NCBI RefSeq assembly: GCF_022201045.2
Contig: NC_068564.1
Location: 26,751,001-26,815,000 of the forward strand
Length of the DNA stretch: 64,000 bases
DNA from: Citrus sinensis
Lineage: Eukaryota; Streptophyta; Magnoliopsida; Sapindales; Rutaceae
Reading direction: 5' to 3'
Shown here: piece after piece, positions 20,973 to 31,697 of the stretch
How the letters are laid out: each line of letters starts with the position of its first letter
Numbering within the stretch: position 1 is the stretch's first letter
Program-made: the position numbers and the translations under genes
Notes under the pieces: model-generated
What the model was told of the DNA's origin: nothing
Databases searched by the model: none
The model's input: the letters and a program-made list of their open reading frames with translations, nothing else

Positions 20973-23855
20973 TTACAGTCCAAATAACCACCAAATAAAT
21001 CCCATTGAAAAGCTGACATAAAGCCAGCCCAATACATCTCCAACCCCGTAACCATCTTTTCCTCCTCCATTTTCATCTACAACAGTACACAATTTTTTAA
21101 GTACAGGTCCGCAGAGATATTCATCGCCGATATAAGAGGATGAATCAAAGGTAGCAAATTGAGCTTCGTCTGGAACTTCCCCGCTCAAATTGTTATACGA
21201 TATGTTGAAGTGTGACAAGAACACCAAATTTACCGTATTCTTGGGGATTTCACCCTCGAGTCGGTTAGAAGAGAAATCAAGGGACTCCAATAGCGCCATC
21301 GCACCGATATTCTCAGGAATTCTTCCACTGAAAAAATTATGTGACAAATTCAAAGATTGTAGTTCTCTAAGAACTGTAATTTCTGCAGGAATCTCCCCAG
21401 AAAACTTATTGTTGGAAAGGTCTATATTTGTCAGAAGTCTAAGTACAGCCTTAAATGTCAATGTTTTCCCTTCCAATGTAATTAATTCCTCCTCGACGAA
21501 CTGTTCTGTGATATTGAAAAACTTTCCTGGAAAACTGAAATCGGAAGGATATTGAATGGTATAGATACTATCAGAGCCAAGAAATGTCGCCATGGCAGTA
21601 AAGTTACTGATACATGTTGGTATAGTTCCAGAGAGATTGTTACCAGCAAGGACTAGGATTTTCAGAAAAGCTAGATGGCAAAGCTCTAACGGAAAAACAC
21701 CATGAAATTTATTTGAACGAAGGATGAGAATTATCATCCTTGGAAATCTTTCTCCGATCCATGCTGGAACATTTCCAGAAAACTCATTTTCACTGATATC
21801 AATTGTTTCCAACTCAGTACAATTTCCAAGTGATACAGGCAATGTTCCTGACAGGTTGTTGTTGCGAAGGTGCAATGATCGGAGGAGGCTCAAAGCTCCC
21901 AAAGAGGTTGGAAGTTTCCCGGTAAATTTATTATTATCTAATCTCAAAACCAGCAAGTATCGCCAATTCATCCAACAATCTGGTATTTCTCCTGCCAAAA
22001 GATTGTCTTCAAGGTTGATAATTTGCGTTAGCCTTGTCCCGTTCGTCTCGTGGCAAACAAAATGCAAAATTGATCCTGACAACTTATTTTTGGAAAGATC
22101 CAGGACCATTACATTTGAGGCTAGAAGAGGCAACTGACCGGATAAATTATTAGCACTCAAGTCAAGGGTTCCAAGTTGAGAAACCTCAGTCAAATTTGGG
22201 ATCTCCCCATGGATTTGATTATTTGAGAGACTCAAATAATTGAATTGGGTGATCGATTTCCAAAACCTATTAGGAATGGTGTCTACAATCCCTGAGTCAG
22301 AGATATCTAAATTAACCAAATGATTTTGTGAATGAAGCCATGATGGAAATGGAGGTCCTAGATAACAAGATCTCAAATCTAACTCCTCAAGTTGAAAAAC
22401 AGGAACCCAATTGGGGTTTGCTTTCAAAGTTAATGAGTTTCGAGATGCATAAAAAAAAGTTAGACTCGAAAGATTTGCGAAGTGAATTTCAGAAACTGTT
22501 CCGTTCAATTGGTTATTGGAAATATCTAGATATCTCAAGGAAGAAAGTTTTCCTAAAGACCATGGAACTTGACCAGAAATGGAGTTCTCACTTAAATCAA
22601 CACTGTTTAAAACTTTAAATTTCCCAATTTGATTTGTCAAACTGCCAGAAAGAGTTGTATTACTCAGATCCAATGACTCCAGTACATCTGATACACATCC
22701 TGAGAAAATAGCTAAGACTTGAGATACCTTTTGATGACTCAATTGGATGCCTGACAAGCTAATAGACCTCAAGTTACAGAATCTTGAAAATGACCTTGGA
22801 ATTTTCCATTCAAGTTCGTTGAATGAGAGATCAAGGCTTTGGATAGAACTCAGGTTTTCTAGAAGTACACTTGAAATTCTACCTTGCAAGCGATTGCTGC
22901 TAAGTGAAAGGTACTCAAGACGGCTAAATTTGTTCAGCCATTCAGGTATCAGATAACTGAAATGGTTGCTAGATAAATCAAGATGTCTGAGAGAAGTCCA
23001 GTTTTGAATTGTATCAGGGATTGGACCTTGGAAATTGTTATCACTAAGATCAAGGAAAACCAAATTACAGAGGCCATAAAGCTGAGTAGCAATCAAAGAG
23101 TTATCAAACTGGTTATGGGAAAGATCAAGGGTGACAAGAGATGAAAAATTAGCAACGGATAGCGGAGGAAAGTGAGAGAGTTGACAGCCTGCCAACTGTA
23201 ACACTAGTAAGGAACGAAGTGCATTTGTCACAAGGGGGCCATTGGAAACTTTGCTAAGGTCTACACCACTCAAGTCAAGATTTTCCAATAGAGAAAGATC
23301 GTATAGCCAACCCAAATCCTCAACATACAATCCACCCAGATAATTTGGACGAAGGTTAAGATATTGCAGATTTGAGAGATTCCCGATTTGGTTTGGAATC
23401 ATTCCCACAAACCCAGCTCCAGAGAGATCAAGGAATCTTAAATTTCCCATGGAACCAAGAAATCTAGGAATCTGAATCCCTTTAAAATCGTTATAGCTTA
23501 AGTTCAAGTAAATCAAATGCTCAAAATCAAGCAGAGCGGGATTTATCTTACCAACCAATGCTGAGCTCTCTTTAGCTTGGTGACCATGATCATCTTCCCA
23601 AGGATTTCCAAGGTGGAGCTCAAGCACATGGCCTGTGAAGTTGTCGCAGATAACACCAGCCCATTTGCAACAATCTCCATCGCCAATCCAGGTGGCAAGC
23701 CGGTTTGAAGGATCTTCGAGATCCTGCTTGAAACTTAAAAGTGCTTCTCTCTCACTTTCAACGCAACCCACATAGGAGCTTCCATTGCAGACGCTAATAT
23801 TTAAGGTAGCTATGGCAAATAACTTTAGGAAAAGAAAGGCAACAACAACACTCAT
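20973..23855 (-). CDS. LRR receptor-like protein (EIX2/Cf-type), C-terminally truncated
   Basis: 960 codons, intronless. Signal peptide about 1-22; LRR N-cap with DCCKWAGVICDN at about 55-70; roughly thirty LRRs of the xxLxxLxLxxNxLxGxIP type; non-LRR island at about 756-807 (IYTIQYPSDF ... ITLEGK); four more LRRs; C-cap (YIGDEYLCGPVL); short acidic/glycine stretch; hydrophobic segment 940-960. RLPs of this class perceive extracellular ligands and signal through partner kinases. The frame ends in the middle of the membrane helix (TAA at 20973-20975). In the same frame beyond the stop, FLFLNKRC aligns without gaps to the paralogue's LFVSRKW tail, so the stop looks like a nonsense mutation. The product would lack the basic stop-transfer and tail and may be poorly anchored or secreted. 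It could still be expressed. Confidence 0.88.
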   Translation of the reverse strand: MSVVVAFLFLKLFAIATLNISVCNGSSYVGCVESEREALLSFKQDLEDPSNRLATWIGDGDCCKWAGVICDNFTGHVLELHLGNPWEDDHGHQAKESSALVGKINPALLDFEHLIYLNLSYNDFKGIQIPRFLGSMGNLRFLDLSGAGFVGMIPNQIGNLSNLQYLNLRPNYLGGLYVEDLGWLYDLSLLENLDLSGVDLSKVSNGPLVTNALRSLLVLQLAGCQLSHFPPLSVANFSSLVTLDLSHNQFDNSLIATQLYGLCNLVFLDLSDNNFQGPIPDTIQNWTSLRHLDLSSNHFSYLIPEWLNKFSRLEYLSLSSNRLQGRISSVLLENLSSIQSLDLSFNELEWKIPRSFSRFCNLRSISLSGIQLSHQKVSQVLAIFSGCVSDVLESLDLSNTTLSGSLTNQIGKFKVLNSVDLSENSISGQVPWSLGKLSSLRYLDISNNQLNGTVSEIHFANLSSLTFFYASRNSLTLKANPNWVPVFQLEELDLRSCYLGPPFPSWLHSQNHLVNLDISDSGIVDTIPNRFWKSITQFNYLSLSNNQIHGEIPNLTEVSQLGTLDLSANNLSGQLPLLASNVMVLDLSKNKLSGSILHFVCHETNGTRLTQIINLEDNLLAGEIPDCWMNWRYLLVLRLDNNKFTGKLPTSLGALSLLRSLHLRNNNLSGTLPVSLGNCTELETIDISENEFSGNVPAWIGERFPRMIILILRSNKFHGVFPLELCHLAFLKILVLAGNNLSGTIPTCISNFTAMATFLGSDSIYTIQYPSDFSFPGKFFNITEQFVEEELITLEGKTLTFKAVLRLLTNIDLSNNKFSGEIPAEITVLRELQSLNLSHNFFSGRIPENIGAMALLESLDFSSNRLEGEIPKNTVNLVFLSHFNISYNNLSGEVPDEAQFATFDSSSYIGDEYLCGPVLKKLCTVVDENGGGKDGYGVGDVLGWLYVSFSMGFIWWLFGL

Positions 23856-24815
23856 GATTGGTTTAATTTCATATACTTAACGTACGTAATGATCAACAAG
23901 ATTGGTATTTATTTCCACTAGTCTAAGCAGGGCAATTTCTTTGCATTTTACTTAATTTGCTTATCATTCTTTTTCAAGAATTGACTTCAATTTTCTGCGT
24001 GCAAAGAGCAGGAAATCTCTTAGATAACTACTTTTTGTAAAATATATATAAGACTTTTAATTGCAATGGGTCCTACACAAATAAAGGAGTAGACTCTTGA
24101 GTCAATTTAGAATTTCATTTTTTTTTTAATTTGTTAATCCTCATCATCTCTTCTAAAATTCATGGAACATTTCATATATCATTTAATAACTAAAAAACGA
24201 AAGGAAAAGAATGCTAGCTTAAGATTATGATTAGCAAGCTGAAATCACAAAGCTCCATGGTTAAGAAGAACATATTAACGACCTATGTATACGGAGTAGT
24301 GCTATTAACACTCCTTAATAACAAACTCATAATTAAACTCATCTACCGTTTGTTTTCACTCTCTTCAAACTCTTCGAAGATATGTTAAATTGTTTGTTTT
24401 CTCTTCAAATTCTTTGAATACATCATCAGGGAGGAATTCTCGTCATCAGGGATGTATAGTAGAATTTCTCATAATCAGGAAGTCATTTTCTTTTCTGTTT
24501 TCTGTTTGTGACTCTTCATCTATATCTCATAGTTCAGTTGAAATAATTACCGTTTCTTCCATTTTCTTTACAAATTCATTACTTCCATGTTTCTTTTTCT
24601 TTTAATCAATTATTCTCATATTTATAGAATATTTTAAACTAAAATAAAAATATGCTTATTTAAATCATCAATAAACAAAATTGTAGGAGAAAAGTGACTT
24701 CAATTTTTTTGAGTCAGAAAATTCAAAAAGTAAAAAAAAAAAAAAAAGAAAGAAAAGGGTACCTTTGGTATTAAAACAAGAATAAAAAGGGTTTTATAAT
24801 AATTTTAAAAGAGTG
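23856..24815. other. Upstream region of the RLP gene, no gene seen
   Basis: Putative promoter of the RLP gene, AT-rich, with no clear element ends. An open frame at 24390-24605 (plus) is Ser/Phe-rich low-complexity sequence and is not supported as a gene. A poly-A tract lies at 24727-24748. Confidence 0.45.
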
Positions 24816-24827
24816 TGATAGAAGCTC

Positions 24828-25703
24828 AGATGCAATATAAGGAAAGTTTTAGTCTCCCATGGTCTAAGCTAACATCAAAGAGATCAAACAGATAAAAAAA
24901 AAAGAACTTCGTTTGGATTAATCTAACACCAAGGAAATTGGATAGAATGAAGGAGACAGATGGTGCCTTAATTTGTCGTAGCATATCTCTGACGAGTAAG
25001 GAAAGCTCAGTAGAGAGTTCAAAACAGAAGACGAGATGTGCAAATGTCTCTGTTGCTCTTGGTTCAACTCTGAAGAGAGTAAAAAGATTGATGCCGATTT
25101 TGAAAGAAGAGAAGGAAGTTGGTGATGCTTTTGCTTATGAAAAGCTACCGCTGAGTCTAGTAGCAATGAAGGAATCTGATAATTCCCCTGTTTCTCCTGG
25201 CTTTCCTTCGAATTCTAATTTACTCCAAACAAGGGGTTCAGTTAAGGAAAATAATTTAGCAATTAAAGACTCATTGAAATCCAAGAAAAATAAGAACGTT
25301 GTTCAGAATACAAAAGTTGGCAATGGAGAAAATTTGTCATGCCTATCTCGAACTTTTTGCATATGCATTTATGACCAGCAGTAAAACTTGTAATTTCAGT
25401 GACAGTATTGCTGTTTTAAATTGCGACACATCTGACAAGGCGACAACAGTGACAACGAGGATTTCATAATCAACCCTTTGCAACAGATTGTTCAGCCTCT
25501 GGTCCATCTCGGGAATGTGGAAATAGGGCAAGAAGCAAACTCCTCAGTCCTCAATAAATATTGTTTGGTAATGAAATAAATTCCCAACTTCAGTGCCTCA
25601 AACAAAACTGGAGCGTGAACACAGAAAGATATTTGTGTCTGCATACAACTCTGTTCAAGGACCTTAAAAATATAGTATGATAGTATGATAATACAAACAA
25701 GTT
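24828..25703 (+). pseudogene. Plant-mobile-domain gene 3' fragment, copy 1
   Basis: Nearly the same sequence as about 29558-30466. An open stretch 24938-25384 (148 codons) contains PVSPGFPSNSNLLQT followed by a D/E-K-rich helix. This resembles the VPPGFPP motif near the C-terminus of plant mobile domain (PMD, aminotransferase-like) proteins. The PMD core itself is missing here. The assignment relies on copy 2, which retains a PMD end motif upstream. Frames are broken and no start is supported. Confidence 0.45.
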
Positions 25704-25942
25704 TGTTGGAAACGTGTCTTAGTTGCTTCAGTAACAGATTTGTTAAATAATTGGTCAACAAACCAAGTTTTTAGGAATATTTGGTTAGATGTGGCTTGAT
25801 ATTAGGAAGATATTTTGTTTTCTGTTGTGTTTTCCAGCTTTGTATAAAAGAGTATTGCGGTGAATAACAGTTGTATTCCACTAAAAAATCTCTTTTCCTT
25901 TAGTTACTTTCAAATATTTTTCTTTTATTGTTATAAATTTTT
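25704..25942 (+). repeat. Truncated copia LTR (copy 1)
   Basis: It starts TGTTGGAAACGTGTCTTAG and matches the complete LTR at 30467-30730 up to about its last 25 bp. There it is cut by the 3' LTR of the minus-strand copia element, at ATTGTTATAAATTTTT. Its coding body is absent. Confidence 0.7.
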
Positions 25943-26741
25943 TGTTGGTGCTAAATTTGTGGGGAATGGCAAATGTAGAGAAATACAACAATAATGGTGG
26001 AACTTTACTATGTAAAGTAATGTGTTTACAACTAACTCTGTATGTAGGAAGAAACTGCAGAAATTTTGTGTGCTTAAAGGCACGTTACAAATGTTGCTTT
26101 TCTTAAGACGTTATTTGCCCCCACCAATTGAGTGATGCACATGGGTTAAGCAAATACGCCTCCAGGATACAATGAAGCACTTGTTTGTTTGCTTGAGTTG
26201 TGCATCGACGAAAGCAAACCAAAATACTCTTGAATGTTGTAAGCCTGCCAAGAAACAATATATTGGAATGTGAATGCACAAAAGAAATGAGTGTTTTGTG
26301 TTGAAATTCGTACTAGAAAGGAATGCTAAGAAAAAAGTGGTATAGGATCATTCATTTCATGTCTAAATGGCTTAAACATGACCCTTATTTATAGATATAC
26401 TTGTGCCCCCTCATTTGAGTTATCATCTTTCATGATACCTCTTCATTCATGGCCATTGGATCTAGATTTAATTTTAATCAATGGTCCAAATTGAACCATC
26501 ACCATTTCAAATGAAATGTCACCATGAAATGATGCATCTCTAAGTGAAATGTTGCCATGAAAAGTTATATCATTTAGCAAAAAGATATATTTTCTACAAG
26601 ACAAAATTAAATGGACATGTCCTTACAACAAGACATCATTTAATTAGACATGTCTTTAGTGAAAGGTACCTTTTCTATAAGGCACAATTAATAGAACATG
26701 TCTTTACCATAAGACACATTTATTTTGAACATTTTCCAACA
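25943..26741 (-). repeat. 3' LTR of the minus-strand copia element
   Basis: About 799 bp with TGTTGG at the left and CCAACA at the right, giving TG...CA ends on both strands. On the minus strand it is directly preceded by the polypurine tract AATGGTGGGGGAT at 26742-26755, which fixes it as the 3' LTR. Confidence 0.85.
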
Positions 26742-26755
26742 ATCCCCCACCATTT
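26742..26755 (-). other. Polypurine tract of the minus-strand copia element
   Basis: The minus strand reads AAAATGGTGGGGGAT immediately before the LTR start TGTTGG, a characteristic copia arrangement. Confidence 0.75.
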
Positions 26756-27278
26756 TCAAAATAAATGAATTTTGAAAAATTATCTTGCATAGGCTTGGAA
26801 AACTTATGCATAAATGAAGGTGTCTTTTGGACTTGAACCTTCACTTAGTGACAATACATCAAAGTTAATCAAGGTGGCATAGTAGGCAAGCTTTAAACCA
26901 GCGACCTTAATCGACTAACCGGATATATCTCACACATAAGTTTTCAAATTCTCAAGTATTCCTTAGCCGACACGTGGATTGGCCATGTGTCTATATCCTG
27001 TTTTCATGAGCGCTTTAGTAACCAGCCAAGTTACATAGGAAGCGGCACCACCTCCTACACTCACATAGGTAGACTTATCTAGAATGTCCCTGTAACTAAA
27101 ACATTTATAAGTCCATTAAAAACAAAGTAGCTTAACCTTTCCCATATGTTACAGGTATCAAGCACTAACCTTTGGGACACATCTAAAAATATTATAATGC
27201 TTGCTATCACAACATATGATGTACTTTTGCTCATTGAACCCAAGATCTTGATATTTTAAGTGTTGGGTTGAGTTTCCA

Positions 27279-29206
27279 TCATTGGTGATAAGATGATGCT
27301 GGCTTCAGTCCCATCCCCTTAGAAGTTTTAAATACAATATCCCTTGCAAGGCCTTTAGTTAAGGGGTCTGCCAAATTTTGACATGATTTCACAAAGTCAA
27401 TTGTGATTACTCCATCTGTAAGTAATTGTCTTACATAACTATGTCTTAGACCAATGTGCCTAGACTTTCCATTATAGATTTGACTATATGCTCTTGATAA
27501 AGTTGCCTCACTATCACAATGAATAGATACAGGAGGCATTGGTTTAGGTCAAACAGGAATTTCTATAAGCAAATTCCTTAACCATTCAGCTTCCTTGCAA
27601 CATGAAGCCAAAGCTACAAATTCTGCAGCCATGGTGGAGTCTACTATACAAGTTTACTTCTTTGAGCCCCATAAAATAGCTCCTCCACCAAGATCAAAAA
27701 TCCAACCACTTGTGGATGTATGATCATCTCGATCAGTAATCCAACTAGCATCCGAAAATCATTCCAAAAGTGAAGGATATCCAGTGTAGTATATATCATA
27801 ATCCATTGTATGTTTTAAATATTTTAGAATTCTGTACACTGCTTGCCAGTGTGCTTGGCTTGGATTACTAGTATATCTACTGAGCTTTCCAACAGCGAAA
27901 GCAATATCAGGCCTAGTACAAGTCATCGCATACATAAGACACCCAATAATACGTGCATATTCTAATTGGGATACTGATCTGCCAGTGTTAGGATACAGTC
28001 TTATGTTTGAATCAAAAGGTGTTGACACAGACTTACAATTATAATAATTAAATTTCTTTAAAATTTTCTCAATATAATGTGATTGGGTCAATACTAGGTC
28101 ATTCTCATTTTTTATAATTTTAATCCCCAAAATCACATCAGCAAGTCCCATGTCTTTCATATCAAAATTAGATGACAATAATAATTTAGTGAGTTCAATG
28201 CTCTCACTATCAGTACAAAAAATTAGCATGTCATCTACATATAAACAAATACTCACACATTTATTTCCATTGAATCTGCTATAGACACATTTACCAGATT
28301 CATGAATATTAAATCCATTTGAGACAATCACTTTGTCAAACTTTTCGTGCCACTGCTTTGGAGCTTGTTTAAGACCATATAAAGACTTGACTAGTTTACA
28401 AACTTTATGTTCTTGTCTTGACATAACAAACCCTTCTGGTTGTTTCATGTAAATTTCCTCATCTAATTCTCCATTTAAGAAAGTTGTTTTTACATCCATT
28501 TGATGAATTTCAAATTGATAAATTGAAGCCAAAGCAATCAAGACTCTAATAGTAGCAATTCTTGCAACATGTGCATAAGTATCAAAATAATCAAGGCCTT
28601 CTTTTTGTGTAAAGCCTTTTGCTACTAGTCTTACTTTAAATCTTTCAATTGTTTCATCAACTTTCTTCTTCTTTTGAAAATCTATTTACAACCTATAGGA
28701 TTAGAGCCAGGTGGTAAATCAACTAATTTCCAAGTCTTATTACCCACAATAGAGTCCATTTCATCATTAATGGCCTCTTTCCAAAAAGCAGCATCTTGAG
28801 ACTTCATTGCCTCTTCATAGGTGAGGGGATCAGACTCTATAGTAGATGTGATCATAGTCTGTTTTGATTGTGAGTCTCTTGTCCCCTCAACTAAATAGAC
28901 TATAAAATCTGGTCCAAAAGATTTTATAGTCCTTATTCTTTTACTTCTTCTCAAATGATTTTGCTCATTATTAGCATCACGCTTTTGACCAATTTCTATT
29001 TGTTTATCATTCTCTTGAGAATCAATACTTTTTGGTATAGTGAAAAATCTATTTTCATAGAATATTGCATCTCTAGATTCCCCTATAGTATTGATCTCAA
29101 CAAAGCTATTAGGTTCTGTTACAAGAAACCTATAAGCTTTACTATACTCAGCATATCCCAAAAAATATGCATTCAATGCCCCTTTCTCCTAATTTCTTTA
29201 TCTTAG
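27279..29206 (-). pseudogene. Copia pol: integrase end, reverse transcriptase, RNase H
   Basis: 29176-28682 encodes the integrase C-terminal and linker region (FLGYAEYSKAYRFL, LRRSKRIRTIKSFG, DPLTYEEAMKS, WKEAINDEMDSI, IGCK). RT continues after a TAG and a shift at an AGA repeat (about 28670), then reads LVAKGFTQKEGLDYFDT, HQMDVKTTFLNGELDEEIYM, SLYGLKQAPKQWHEKFD and the catalytic CLYVDDMLIF. RNase H follows after a TGA at 27759 (FSDASW ... IHCDSEATLSRA ... KSRHIGLRHSYVR ... DPLTKGL), with further stops between 27640 and 27540. Clear homology, certainly non-functional. Confidence 0.92.
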
Positions 29207-29378
29207 GTTTTGGTAGTCTTACAATGGCTCGACAACCCCAAACTCTTAGATAAGAAAGATCAGGCTTTCTCTTTTTCCATAATTCATATGGGGTCACCTT
29301 TGTTTTCTTATTAGGCACTCTATTTAAGATATGACATACAGTTTTTATGCTAATTTGTACGTTTCATCTCAACTCTTT

Positions 29379-30466
29379 ATGGTTGATGTTACCATCCGAT
29401 ACTTAAAGTGGTGGAACCAATCATTATCGCGCCTGCAGTGACTCTGATGGGGCTTTGCCACAGAAATGAATTCTCACATGTAATGGAATTAAACCAAGCA
29501 GATCAAGAGGAGCAAAAGAATGAAGATACGCTGCCTTTGATGGGAAGCCGGAGAGAGCAGATGCAATATGAGGAAAGTTTTAGTCTCCCATGGTCTAAGC
29601 TAACATCAAAGAGATCAAACAGATAAAAAAAAAAGAACTTCGTTTGGATTAATCTAACACCAAGGAAATTGGATAGAACGAAGGAGCCAAACAGTGCCTT
29701 AATTCGTCGTAGCATATCTCTGACAAGTAAGGAAAGCTCAGTAGAGAGTTCAAAGCAAAAGAGAGATGTGCAAATGTCTCTGTTGCTCTTGGTTTAACTC
29801 TGAAGAGAGTAAAAAGATCGATGCCGATTTTGAAAGAAGAGAAGGAAGTTGGTGATGCTTCTGCTTCTGAAAAGCTACCGCTGAGTCTAGTAGCAATGAA
29901 GGAATCTGATAATTCCCATGTTTCTCCTGGTTTTCCTTCGAATTCTAATTTACTCCAAACAAAGGGTTCAGTTAAGGAAAATAATTTAGCAATTAAAGAC
30001 TCATTGAAATTCAAGAAAAATAAGAATGTTGTTCAGAATACAAAAGTTGGCAATGGAGAAAATTTGTCATGCTTATCTCGAACTTTTTGCATATGCATAT
30101 ATGACCAGCAGTAAAACTTGTAATTTCAGTGACAGTATTGCTGTTTTAAATTGCGACACATCCGACAAGGCGACAACAGTGACAGCGAGGATTTCATAAT
30201 CAACCCTTTGCAACAGATTGTTCAGCCTCTGTTCTATAAAAAAAAAAATATTGTTCAGCCTCTGGTCCATCTCAGGAATGTGGAAATAGGGCAAGAAACA
30301 AACTCCTCAGTCCTCAATAAATATTGTTTGGTAATGAAATAAATTCCCAACTTTAGTGCCTCAAACAAAACTGGAGCGTGAACATAGAAAGATATTTGTG
30401 TCTGCATACAACTCTGTTCAAGGACCTTAAAAATATAGTATGATAGTATGATAATACAAACAAGTT
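29379..30466 (+). pseudogene. Plant-mobile-domain gene 3' fragment, copy 2
   Basis: It begins with VDVTIRYLKWWNQSLSRLQ (29379-29441), the tryptophan-rich motif at the end of the PMD core, then a TGA. The rest matches copy 1: HVSPGFPSNSNLLQT at about 29920, then a lysine-rich tail. A stretch with no match in copy 1 lies at 29365-29557. An insertion containing an A11 run and a repeated TTGTTCAGCCTCTG (30217-30262) is unique to this copy. No intact frame. Confidence 0.5.
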
Positions 30467-30730
30467 TGTTGGAAACGTGTCTTAGTTGCTTCAGTAACAG
30501 ATTTGCTCAATAATTGGTCAACATACCAAGTCTTTAGGAATATTTGGTTAGATGTGACTTGATATTAGAAAGATATTTTGTTTTCTGTTATATTTTCCAG
30601 CTCTGTATAAAAAAGTGTTGGAGTGAATAATAGTTGTATTCCACTAAAATCTCTCTTCCTTTAGTTACTTTCAAATATTTTTCTTTTATTGTTATAAATA
30701 TTTTGCCTTGTTCTCTGCAATAAATCTACA
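30467..30730 (+). repeat. Complete 5' copia LTR
   Basis: 264 bp starting TGTTGGAAAC and ending AATCTACA. It is followed by the PBS-like TTGGTGTCAAAGC at 30733-30745, a variant of the initiator-Met tRNA site (TGGTATCAGAGC) common in copia elements. Confidence 0.8.
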
Positions 30731-30732
30731 TA

Positions 30733-30745
30733 TTGGTGTCAAAGC
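30733..30745 (+). other. Primer-binding site of the plus-strand copia element
   Basis: TTGGTGTCAAAGC lies two bases after the LTR end. It differs at about two positions from the usual initiator-Met complement. Confidence 0.65.
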
Positions 30746-30902
30746 ATTTTTTTTCTTGAAGGACCTGTGAGTTGTGTGAGTCTAAACATAAAGCAAAAAC
30801 ACAATAACCAAAAAACCACAAATATAATTACCTTGAACTGATTTCTCCCATATTACACCACCAATTTTTTATGGTGATAAATATCAAGTCTGGTCTGTTA
30901 AA

Positions 30903-31697
30903 ATGACAGTCTATCTGGAAGCATTAGATCTTTGGGAAGCTATAGAGGAAGATTATGATGTGCCACCATTGCCGGCAAATCCTACAATGGCTCAACTTAA
31001 GACCCACAAAGAGAGGAAGACAAAGAAATCAAAAGCTAAAGCTTGCCTATTCACTGTTGTTTCAAGCACTATCTTTACAAGAATTATGAATTTGGAGTCA
31101 ACGAAGAGTATATGGGACTACCTCAATAAGGAATACCAGGGCAATGAAAGAACTAAAAATATGCAGGCACTCAACTTGATTAGGGAGTTTGAAATGCTGA
31201 AAATGAAGGAAACAGAAACCATCAAAGACTACTCTGACAAGCTGTAGAGTATAGTAAATGAGGTGAGGTTGCTTGGTAAGGACTTCTCTGATGAACGAAT
31301 TGTGCAAACAATTCTTGTTACTGTGCCTGAAATATATAAGTCTAAAATTTCTTCACTAGAAGAATCTAAGGATTTGTCAAGAATATCCTTGGCTGAATTG
31401 GTAAATGCATTACAAGCACCAAAGCAAAAGAGAATGATGAGAAAAGAAGAAACGATGGAGGGAGCTCTTCAAGCAAGGCAGAAAGTTCAAGAGCAGGTAA
31501 AGACACGAACAACAAAAAGAAAGAAAAAGGCTGGCAACAACAACAACAGGAACAAGGATGAGACCTATCCAGCATGCCCACACTGCAAAAAGACAAACCA
31601 TTCACAAAGGAAGTGTTGGTGGAGGCCTGTGTCAAGTGCAGAAAATGTGGTAAGCAACATGAAAAAGAGCAACTTTTTGTCCCAACATGCTTCGTGA
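30903..31697 (+). pseudogene. Copia gag (UBN2 type) with zinc knuckle
   Basis: 30903-31247 and 31263-31697 are one frame separated by a TAG at 31245-31247. Motifs: YLEALDLWEAIEEDY, then MNLESTKSIWDYLNKEYQGNERTKNM, then KDYSDKL, then DERIVQTILVTVPE after the stop, typical of copia gag. A CCHC knuckle, CPHCKKTNHSQRKC, lies at about 31574-31615. It packages the element RNA. A frameshift at about 31625 separates it from the protease. Confidence 0.9.

Larger units (their letters stand above)
25943..29365 (-). mobile_element. Ty1/copia element, 3' two-fifths only, decayed
   Basis: Minus-strand order: integrase C-terminus (about 29365-29000), linker, RT (about 28700-27770), RNase H (about 27765-27279), untranslated 3' region, polypurine tract, 3' LTR (25943-26741). 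Gag, protease, the integrase core and the 5' LTR are missing, so the element is truncated at about 29365 where PMD-like sequence begins. The pol part has several stops and at least one frameshift. Confidence 0.9.

Noticed and set aside
24390..24605. 71-codon plus-strand frame upstream of the PMD fragment
   Set aside because: Low-complexity Ser/Phe composition, no start context or homologue recognised.
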